From assembly GCF_025148125.1 (NCBI RefSeq), contig NZ_CP102267.1, forward strand, positions 2,738,501 to 2,802,500: DNA of 64,000 nucleotides. The letters run 5' to 3'. Below, one piece after another: positions 57,945-64,000 of this stretch (its first letter is position 1; the number at the start of each line of letters is the position of its first letter). This DNA comes from Blautia wexlerae DSM 19850. GTDB lineage: Bacteria > Bacillota > Clostridia > Lachnospirales > Lachnospiraceae. Both the position numbers and the translations under genes were made by a program. Under the pieces are notes generated by a model, which was given only the letters and a program-made list of their open reading frames with translations, searched no databases and was not told where the DNA came from.

Positions 57945-60299
57945 CTATTTTTTCAAAATTCTCATTGCGTTCAAAACAGCAATTATGGTAACGCCTACAT
58001 CACCAAATACAGCTTCCCACATTCCCGCAATACCAAGAGCGCCAAGAATCAGGAACACACTCTTAATCCCAAGAGCAATCACTATATTCTGCATGACAAT
58101 CTGTTTTGTCGCTTTTGCTACTGCAATCGCGTCCACCAGCTTAGACGGTTCATCTGTCATCAGAACTACATCTGCTGCTTCAATGGCCGCATCCGAACCA
58201 AGCCCACCCATTGCAATACCAACATCTGCACGGGCAAGGACAGGAGCGTCATTGATACCATCACCAACAAAAGCCAATTTGCTTCCCGGTCTCTTTTTAC
58301 TATCTAAAAGCTCAACCTTTTCCACTTTTTGGTCAGGAAGCAGCTGTGCATAATATTTATCCAACTGCAATTCTTCTGCAACAGACTTCCCAATTTTTTC
58401 ATCATCACCGGTAAGCATGACTGTTTTTTCCACGCCGATATGTTTCAGGTCAGAAATTGCTTTTTTACTGTCCGGCTTCACTTCATCTGTTATCAAAATA
58501 CATCCTGCATATTGACCATCTACAGCCAAATAAACTTTTGTACCTGCTTTTTCACAGGTTGTGTACTCTATACATTCTGTATCCATAAGTTTCGTATTGC
58601 CAGCAAAAACTTTCTTTTCCCCTGCCATTACACTGATTCCATATCCTGAAATTTCCTTATAATCAGAAATCACTGACTGATCAATTTCTTTTTCATAAGC
58701 AGCAAGAATGGATTTTGCAATAGGATGGTTAGAAAAACTCTCTGCCTCTGCCGCATACTCCAGAACCTGTTCTTTTGAAAATCCATTTACAGGCAAAATA
58801 TCCGTCACATTGAAAACATCTTTTGTAAGTGTTCCGGTTTTATCGAACACAATAACGCTGACATTATTAAGTGCCTCTAAATAATTGCTTCCTTTTACAA
58901 GAACACCTCGTTTAGATGCTGCACCAATGCCGCCGAAGAAAGTCAGCGGGATTGAAATAACCAATGCACATGGACAAGATACCACAAGGAAAACAAATCC
59001 TCTGCGAATCCACTCTGTCCAGCCTCCGCCAAGAATGATCGGTGGCAGAATCGCCAGAAAAGCTGCTAAGATTACAACCACAGGTGTATAATAACGTGCA
59101 AATGTAGTAATAAAATTTTCTGTTGGTGCTTTTCGGCTTGACGCATTTTCCACCAGATCAATAATCTTTGAAGCCGTAGATTCACCAAATGCTTTTGTTG
59201 TCTTAATCATTAAGACACCCGTTTGATTCATACAACCGGAAAGTGCTTCGTCTCCTTTATGAACACTTCTCGGAACTGATTCTCCTGTTAAGGCCCTTGT
59301 ATCCAGCATAGAATCTCCATCCAATACCACACCGTCTAATGGAATTTTTTCACCAGGCTTTACAATAATAATCTCACCAATGGAGACATTTTCTGGAGAT
59401 ATGGTAATCAATTCCCCATTTCTTCTTACTGTAGCAGAATCTGGACGTATATCCATTAAGTCTGATATAGATTTTCTGGAACGCTTAACAGCCAATGACT
59501 GAAAAAATTCACCTACCTGATAGAATAGCATAACAGCAACTGCTTCTGGATATTCACCAATAACAAAAGCCCCAATCGTAGAAACACTCATCAAAAAATG
59601 TTCATCAAATACACGCCCCTTTGAAATGTTCCTCACAGCCTGCCATACAACATCTCCACCAAGAATAACATAAGAAACAATGAGAAAAGCTAACTCGATA
59701 GGCAGTGGCACTTTCGCAAAAACAGTCAATGCCATACCAATGGCATAGATTGCTGCACCAGTCGCTAAACGAACTGTCAACTTCTTATCCTCATTGTTAT
59801 AGGATTCATTGGCCTCCTGCTTTTTTTCCGGTATATAAGATTCCTGTACAATTTCAGAAACTTCCACATCTGGCTCATGGCTATGAACAATCGTTTCAAT
59901 CTGACTGGCTATCGTATCTGCGGCTGTCTGAGCAACATTGATTGTAAGCGTCTGCTTCATCAGATTTACCACTGAGGATTGCACTCCATCCAACTCTCCG
60001 ACTTCTTTTTCAATTTTTGCGGAACAATTCGGACAGTCCAACCCTTTTAACGAATAACTCTTTGTAACATTCATAACGGTTTCTTCCTGAACTTCCACAT
60101 CTGGCTCATGACTATAAACAATCGTTTCAATCTGACTGGCTATCGTATCTGCGGCTGTCTGAGTAACATTGACTGTAATCGTCTGCTTCATCAGATTTAC
60201 CACTGAGGATTGCACTCCATCCAACTCTCCGACTTCTTTTTCAATTTTTGCGGAACAATTTGGACAGTCCAACCCTTTTAATAGAAATATGCGTTTCAT
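57945..60299 (-). CDS. cadA: CadA-type heavy-metal P1B-ATPase with two HMA domains
   Basis: The 784 residues have two N-terminal HMA domains, each with GLDCPNCSAKIEKEV (about 9-23 and 86-100). Then eight membrane helices, the transport-site CPC in VVSCPCALVIS, phosphorylation Asp in VFDKTGTLTKD, MLTGDDEKIG and the hinge GDGINDAPVLARADVGIAMG. The pattern points to Zn/Cd/Pb export. AAGGAG site. Transcribed after the ArsR/CadC gene. The two HMA domains are almost identical in DNA. Confidence 0.92.
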   Translation of the reverse strand: MKRIFLLKGLDCPNCSAKIEKEVGELDGVQSSVVNLMKQTITVNVTQTAADTIASQIETIVYSHEPDVEVQEETVMNVTKSYSLKGLDCPNCSAKIEKEVGELDGVQSSVVNLMKQTLTINVAQTAADTIASQIETIVHSHEPDVEVSEIVQESYIPEKKQEANESYNNEDKKLTVRLATGAAIYAIGMALTVFAKVPLPIELAFLIVSYVILGGDVVWQAVRNISKGRVFDEHFLMSVSTIGAFVIGEYPEAVAVMLFYQVGEFFQSLAVKRSRKSISDLMDIRPDSATVRRNGELITISPENVSIGEIIIVKPGEKIPLDGVVLDGDSMLDTRALTGESVPRSVHKGDEALSGCMNQTGVLMIKTTKAFGESTASKIIDLVENASSRKAPTENFITTFARYYTPVVVILAAFLAILPPIILGGGWTEWIRRGFVFLVVSCPCALVISIPLTFFGGIGAASKRGVLVKGSNYLEALNNVSVIVFDKTGTLTKDVFNVTDILPVNGFSKEQVLEYAAEAESFSNHPIAKSILAAYEKEIDQSVISDYKEISGYGISVMAGEKKVFAGNTKLMDTECIEYTTCEKAGTKVYLAVDGQYAGCILITDEVKPDSKKAISDLKHIGVEKTVMLTGDDEKIGKSVAEELQLDKYYAQLLPDQKVEKVELLDSKKRPGSKLAFVGDGINDAPVLARADVGIAMGGLGSDAAIEAADVVLMTDEPSKLVDAIAVAKATKQIVMQNIVIALGIKSVFLILGALGIAGMWEAVFGDVGVTIIAVLNAMRILKK
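59861..60281 (-). repeat. Tandem duplication of the HMA-coding segment
   Basis: Two 190-base copies (59,861-60,050 and 60,092-60,281; period 231 bases, 77 codons) differ at only a few positions, so the duplication is recent. Confidence 0.8.
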
Positions 60300-60318
60300 G
60301 ATAATCTCCTTATAATTT

Positions 60319-60347
60319 GTTTAATTGTTCAATTACTCAACTATAAT
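60319..60347 (-). promoter_or_regulatory. Second ArsR/CadC-type operator, before cadA
   Basis: TTGTTCAATTACTCAACTAT shares its half-sites with the operator at 60,735-60,766, so the repressor may also control cadA directly. Confidence 0.5.
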
Positions 60348-60358
60348 GTTAAAAAATA

Positions 60359-60718
60359 TTATTTCTGCCAAAGATGCTCAAATCCCTTGTCAATAATCTC
60401 TTTCACATGATCATCTGCCAGTGAGTAGTAAACTATCTGTGCTTCTTTACGGAATTTTACCAGATTCGCAAGGCGTAATGCCTTTAACTGATGCGAAATT
60501 GCAGATTTTGTTACCCCCAGTAGCACTGCAAGATCACATACACACATCTCACTCTGTTCTAGAGCGTGTAAGATTTGTACTCTAGTTCCATCTCCAAATA
60601 GCTTAAACAAAGAAGCCAACTGGATATAATCATCTTTTGGCTGCATCTTGGATTTCACATCATTCACAATATCCTCATGAATTACATCGCAATTACAAAT
60701 ATAAGACGTTTTTGGCAT
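60359..60718 (-). CDS. ArsR/SmtB-family metal-responsive repressor, CadC-like
   Basis: The 119 residues have a winged helix with LASLFKLFGDGTRVQILHAL and the recognition part LGVTKSAISHQLKALRLANLV. Metal ligands are probably in the N-terminal ICNCDVIH (CNC) and the alpha-3 MCVCDLA (CVC), the CadC arrangement. GGAGGTGA site. It should release cadA and the downstream operon on Cd/Pb/Zn. Confidence 0.9.
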   Translation of the reverse strand: MPKTSYICNCDVIHEDIVNDVKSKMQPKDDYIQLASLFKLFGDGTRVQILHALEQSEMCVCDLAVLLGVTKSAISHQLKALRLANLVKFRKEAQIVYYSLADDHVKEIIDKGFEHLWQK

Positions 60719-60734
60719 ATATTCACCTCCAAAT

Positions 60735-60791
60735 AATAATAGTTGAACAATTACTCAACTATTATTATACTTATTTTTAAATTCATGTCAA
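60735..60791 (-). promoter_or_regulatory. Promoter and operator of the metal operon
   Basis: On the minus strand TTGACA (60,786-60,791), 16 bases, TATAAT (60,764-60,769). A perfect 12-bp inverted repeat, AATAATAGTTGA / TCAACTATTATT (60,735-60,766, 8-base spacer), overlaps the start region, the usual place for ArsR-family binding. Confidence 0.75.
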
Positions 60792-60849
60792 TAAGCTGAT
60801 GTTAGTTCCCCATAAATTTTACAATTAAAACCAGCTCTTTATTCTTTTC

Positions 60850-61287
60850 TTAATCTTTTTTCCCAGTATACCGTTTTGGCTTTCTTGTCACACTTCCTGT
60901 AAATTCCAAATTTGTAACGCTGAGTTTATATGTAATTGTCATGGTTTCCATATTTTTTAGAACACATACCATTTCATTCGTTAATTCCGGCAAGCGTTTT
61001 AAACACGGAAGTTTCCTTTTGGCATTTGCATATACATGTCTTGCGTCAAAATAGAACTGATTATTTGTAAGAATAGATTTTTTTGCATTCTTATAAAAAT
61101 CCTTGGTCGAAAGTCTTGTCTCCACTCCTGTTAAATGTAGAAAGTGATCTATTGGAAAAGAAACTTCAAAATATTCATCTCCACAAACATACAGAAATGT
61201 TTTACCTGCCAAATTTTGGAAATATACGATTTCCGCCTCTGTAATACCTTGTCGTATTGCGTTTTTCTTATCTACCTTTGTTGCCAC
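60850..61287 (-). CDS. PBECR4-like protein
   Basis: The 145 residues start at GTG 61,287 (TGAGGTATAA). LAGKTFLYVCGDEYFEVSFPIDHFLHLTGV, LSTKDFYKNAKK, QFYFDARHVYANAKRK and TYKLSVTNLEFTGSV follow the pattern of PBECR4 domains, seen in phages and mobile elements and proposed to be RNase-like. Last gene at the right end of element B. Possibly a toxin or anti-competitor factor; no partner immunity gene was found beside it. Confidence 0.6.
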   Translation of the reverse strand: MATKVDKKNAIRQGITEAEIVYFQNLAGKTFLYVCGDEYFEVSFPIDHFLHLTGVETRLSTKDFYKNAKKSILTNNQFYFDARHVYANAKRKLPCLKRLPELTNEMVCVLKNMETMTITYKLSVTNLEFTGSVTRKPKRYTGKKD

Positions 61288-61309
61288 TTATACCTCACAT
61301 GCAAAAAAG

Positions 61310-61329
61310 AGTGTGGCATTAAACCACAC
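61310..61329. terminator. Hairpin before the PBECR4-like gene
   Basis: AGTGTGG-CATTAAA-CCACACT, with TTTT on the plus side and A's on the other. Confidence 0.5.
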
Positions 61330-61721
61330 TTTTCTGAGAATTACTTTTGTAAAAGAGTTTTCTGCTGGTTGTCAGCCTCGATACCCAGTTAAGATACCCA
61401 TAACGACGTTAAAATCATTAAGTCCCCCACGTGGACTACAGCTTTATCCAAGCTACCAGGCTCGATGCCCAGTTAAGACATCTAATGAGATGGAAGTTTA
61501 CCCTGCTCCATCTGCAGCCCAACTTTTAACGATGCTCTTACATCGAGAACATTTCTGTTCTTGATTTTATTATACTCAATCATAAAAAAAATCAACACAG
61601 ATTAGCAAATTTTATTATATTATTCCGATCCGGTCTTCCAAAGGTATAAATAAGGTGTAAATTATTGGTTAATTCCCAAGAAATCCAATAAAATCAAGGC
61701 TTTCACGGCATCCATTAAACA
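61330..61721. other. Right end of element B, no gene seen
   Basis: It contains two copies of CTCGAT(A/G)CCCAGTTAAGA (61,376 and 61,461), a T-rich stretch, and the arm repeats AGGTATAAAT/AGGTGTAAAT at 61,642-61,662. Confidence 0.5.
61642..61662. repeat. Arm-type repeats, element B right end
   Basis: AGGTATAAAT and AGGTGTAAAT start 11 bases apart, matching the pair at 50,091-50,110. Confidence 0.6.
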
Positions 61722-61753
61722 TTGCCGTGGCAGACAAATAACACTCTTATCAT
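61722..61753. repeat. att core 3: right boundary of element B
   Basis: TTGCCGTGGCAG plus ACTCTTATCAT; closest to core 2. Sequence to its right may be chromosome or yet another element end. Confidence 0.7.
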
Positions 61754-61784
61754 TGCTTAAAACTCCTTGAAATGCTGTATTTAC

Positions 61785-61976
61785 GCTGTTTACAGGCATT
61801 TTCCGATAATCGTGAACCTCACATGGCTAAAGTCACGTGCTTCCAGACGCTTTAGGCGTCAGACTGAATATCGGCGGATACGCCTGTAACTTAGGTCTGC
61901 ACAGTTATGTGCTTTTTCCATGCCGGATACGGCAGGTTCCCACATTACAGGTAATCCGCTGTATATCTGCCTGTGT
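61785..61976 (-). ncRNA. Probable TnpB guide (omega/re) RNA and IS right end
   Basis: Downstream of tnpB on the minus strand are stems GACGC-CTAAA-GCGTC and CACGTG-ACTTTAGC-CATGTG, followed by AGGTTCAC (ending at 61,812). This is the usual 3' scaffold at the right end of IS200/IS605-type elements. Bases beyond it, GATTATCGGAAAATGCC, would be the guide. Confidence 0.65.
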
Positions 61977-63305
61977 TTATGCTACTTTTAAGATCTCCAT
62001 TTGCAGATGAAGTTCTCTTAAGTCAGCATAAACACATGAGGTTCTACGCTTTACAGGAGGGACTTTTGCCTCCAGTAAAGACCTTTCCGTTGCCGGAAGG
62101 GATTTTAAAAGTTCCCTTATAAAATATCTCGCCCCTATATTATAGGATGCTGACAGGTCACAATTATATCGTTTTCCTGTCTGGAAAGTACAGAGGCTGT
62201 GATTTTCCCAGTCACGTGTTACCGCCCCGGAACCATCATAAGCCAATCTGCTGGTATTCCATGCGCAGATCCTGGATACCCGCATCCCTTTCCTGTGTGC
62301 CTGATGTTCACAACACTTCTGGATATCTCTTTTTCTCCACAGGTGCAGTTTCTGTTTTTTCTTTCCCGATATCTTCCCCTGCATCTCCAGATACTCGAAC
62401 ACGATCACATCTGCATGGTTTTCTTCCGCATATCTTACAATCGCACCTGCAATCTTTTTACCCAGTTCTGTGTTCAGACGTTTCGTATATGCCCATCTTC
62501 CCTGTGTCTGCGCAGAGCCATGTTCCCTCTGGGATCTGCGGATCCGTCCCAGTGTGCGGTACATCCGGTCTTTTTCACTGGGATGATCTATGAATCTTCT
62601 TCCCAGGACAGTTCCGTCTGCCCGCATGATCGTACAGACTGCATCGGTATTGATCCCTAAGTCCACGCTGCAGATGATCTGTTCTTTCACAGGTGTTTTG
62701 GTAAGTGTTACTTCCTCTTTATAGGAAAAACGCAAAAAATACTTCTGGTGTCTCTTTTCCAGAGTCGGGGCAGATGCCTTTTTCCCTGACCAGCATTTTC
62801 TCAGATATTCCATATCCGTATGATCCAGACGTACACAGGACCATTTCCAGTCATGACCGTCATAGAGTTTCAGGTATGCTTCGTCTTTCCCTTCTGCGCC
62901 TTCACGATACATGACATCACGGTAGAAGACCGGCATGGCGTGGTTTTCATATACAAGCTTTGGTTTCCCGCTCTTTCCGTCGGTCTTTTCCCATAGATCC
63001 AGCCGTGTTTTATAAGAGGATACTGTCCCCAGTGCATGCTGGATGGCAGATCTGCGCAGATAGGAAGGCATCTTTGGGAACCGGATATCAAAATCAAAAC
63101 AGGCATGGTTTTTCTTCGTAGTATGTACCAGATGTTCTGCAGCATTAAAACGCCTCTTTGCATCCGGGATTTCTGCTAATCCTTCCCATACCTTCACATA
63201 AATCCCAATCAGATAGCTGACAGCAGAACGGTAGATTTCCAGTGTCTGGCGGATCGGGATATTCTGTTTTCGTAATTCCACACCATAACTGGATATTATC
63301 TGCAT
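61977..63305 (-). CDS. tnpB: TnpB-like RNA-guided nuclease of an IS200/IS605-type element
   Basis: The 442 residues have a RuvC-like site Asp in CSVDLGINTDAVC, Glu in VIVFEYLEMQG and Asp in YNCDLSASYNIGARYF. The usual four-Cys zinc ribbon between the last two motifs is reduced (only CAWNTS, one Cys in SLCTFQ and one before the Asp). No tnpA is adjacent, so it is an IS1341-like solo element. GGGAG site before ATG 63,305. Confidence 0.85.
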   Translation of the reverse strand: MQIISSYGVELRKQNIPIRQTLEIYRSAVSYLIGIYVKVWEGLAEIPDAKRRFNAAEHLVHTTKKNHACFDFDIRFPKMPSYLRRSAIQHALGTVSSYKTRLDLWEKTDGKSGKPKLVYENHAMPVFYRDVMYREGAEGKDEAYLKLYDGHDWKWSCVRLDHTDMEYLRKCWSGKKASAPTLEKRHQKYFLRFSYKEEVTLTKTPVKEQIICSVDLGINTDAVCTIMRADGTVLGRRFIDHPSEKDRMYRTLGRIRRSQREHGSAQTQGRWAYTKRLNTELGKKIAGAIVRYAEENHADVIVFEYLEMQGKISGKKKQKLHLWRKRDIQKCCEHQAHRKGMRVSRICAWNTSRLAYDGSGAVTRDWENHSLCTFQTGKRYNCDLSASYNIGARYFIRELLKSLPATERSLLEAKVPPVKRRTSCVYADLRELHLQMEILKVA

Positions 63306-63722
63306 TTTTATTTCTCCCTGATAACTCTTTTCTCAGATTCTGTTGTTTTTTCTACTACCTATGGTTATATTTTAGCACATATAGTGCCAAAAGTAAACAT
63401 GCGTTCTTTCTTTGAGTAAAAAATTTGCGCGTCTAACTCATCACTACTACAATATATTTATGGGTAATCCCCTTACTTCCAGTAAGGATTTATCCATCTC
63501 ATTACTTAAACTGTTAGAATGTAGGATGCAATGGTATATCGACTTCATCACTTGGACCTCGCGTCCGTACTTTAGACTGATAACCGGCTCCTCATTCACA
63601 GTGTTCGTTTTATGCAGGTTGAATCACATTAGGTGCATTCGTGTCACACACAGTAGTTTGAACAGGTAATGAGTAAAACTGGTATTTATCCATTGTAATA
63701 TTTTTTAAGGAGTGATAAATTT
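63306..63722. other. Noncoding left part of the IS110 element
   Basis: It contains small stems such as CCTTACT/AGTAAGG (about 63,472-63,488) and ends with AAGGAGTGATAAATTT before the transposase. IS110-type elements encode their bridge RNA in this interval, so a functional RNA is possible. The exact IS end was not found. Confidence 0.45.
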
Positions 63723-64000
63723 ATGAACGCAGTAGGTATCGATGTTTCAAAAGGTAAAAGTATGGTTACAATTCTGAGACCATTTGGGGAGATTGTATCC
63801 TCTCCTTTTGAGATTAAGCACACATCCAGTGATATCCATTCACTTATTAAACTTATTCATTCTATCGAAGGTGAATCCCGGGTTGTAATGGAACATACCG
63901 GCCGCTACTACGAAGCACTTGCTCACCAGCTTTCAGCAGCAGATCTCTTTGTCAGTGCTGTTAATCCCAAGTTGGTCAAAGATTTTAATAACGATTCTCT
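63723..64000 (+). CDS. IS110-family transposase, N-terminal part (cut by window edge)
   Basis: The 92 codons visible have the DEDD RuvC-like start NAVGIDVSKGKSMVTIL (first Asp at 7) and VVMEHTGRYYEALAHQL (Glu near 60). VSAVNPKLVKDF follows. AAGGAG ribosome site. The rest, including the catalytic Ser domain, lies outside the window. Confidence 0.88.
   Translation, partial: MNAVGIDVSKGKSMVTILRPFGEIVSSPFEIKHTSSDIHSLIKLIHSIEGESRVVMEHTGRYYEALAHQLSAADLFVSAVNPKLVKDFNNDS

Larger units (their letters stand above)
49944..61753. mobile_element. Element B: tyrosine-integrase element with metal/redox cargo
   Basis: 11.8 kb between att cores 2 and 3. Arm repeats AGGTGTAAAA/AGGTGTAT (50,091-50,110) at the left match AGGTATAAAT/AGGTGTAAAT (61,642-61,662) at the right. 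It has an intact integrase and xis, a DnaC-like loader and an initiator remnant. Arsenic, fumarate-reductase-like and CadA genes are cargo. No relaxase was seen, so it is probably a degraded or non-mobilizable island. Confidence 0.8.

Noticed and set aside
61376..61478. CRISPR-like repeat pair CTCGAT(A/G)CCCAGTTAAGA
   Set aside because: Only two imperfect 18-base copies, no further units and no cas genes.

Overview
The window looks like an accretion zone of mobile DNA from a Gram-positive anaerobe of the Clostridia (probably a gut Lachnospiraceae-type genome). Evidence: strong AGGAGG ribosome sites with many TTG/GTG starts, Tn916/Tn1549-family conjugation genes, a C-class-like group II intron, and AT-rich cargo genes between GC-richer transfer genes. 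The species cannot be told from the sequence. Almost nothing here is plainly chromosomal except possibly the far right end.

Four integrated elements are readable. (1) Positions 1 to about 36,920 are most of a Tn916/Tn1549-like integrative and conjugative element (ICE). Its left end has xis, orf8 and the sigma-like orf7. Next come an AT-rich two-component system plus lipoprotein (cargo), mobC and the relaxase. The long minus-strand transfer operon follows: replication initiator, PcfB, VirD4-type coupling protein, Maff2, TrbL-like protein, PrgI, VirB4, CHAP hydrolase, topoisomerase and ArdC-like protein. The integrase lies left of the window. (2) A 10.7-kb integrative mobilizable element (IME1, about 21,773-32,471) sits inside the ICE maff2 gene. 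It carries a large serine recombinase, a VapE/CHC2 primase-helicase pair, a MobA/MobL relaxase and cargo. (3) Element A (36,891-49,975) carries a homologous primase/relaxase module driven by a Tn916-type tyrosine integrase, which has a nonsense codon. It also carries a C45-family hydrolase, a peptidase E-like protein and a group II intron. (4) Element B (49,944-61,753) has an intact related integrase and xis. Its cargo is an arsenate reductase, a truncated ACR3 arsenite exporter, a fumarate-reductase-like complex, a CadA-type metal ATPase and an ArsR/CadC repressor. A TnpB-type IS and the start of an IS110-family transposase follow.

The ICE, A and B are head to tail. Each junction carries the same 32-bp core (at 36,891, 49,944 and 61,722). 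Each element has its own pair of short arm-type direct repeats, matching at its two ends, which shows which ends belong together. IME1 and element A share a colinear module: CGGCAAC iterons, VapE, CHC2, MobL, an IncQ-like oriT hairpin, DUF3847, a winged-helix protein, a small Cys protein, a conserved noncoding stretch and an XRE repressor. Their integration systems are completely different, so this is a modular exchange caught in one locus.

Other unusual structures are a 356-bp hairpin-rich insertion that splits virB4, a 99-bp candidate oriT present twice in inverted orientation around a 7-kb segment, and two 112-bp direct repeats with inverted ends that bracket the whole transfer region. All function calls come from reading motifs by eye; no database search was run.
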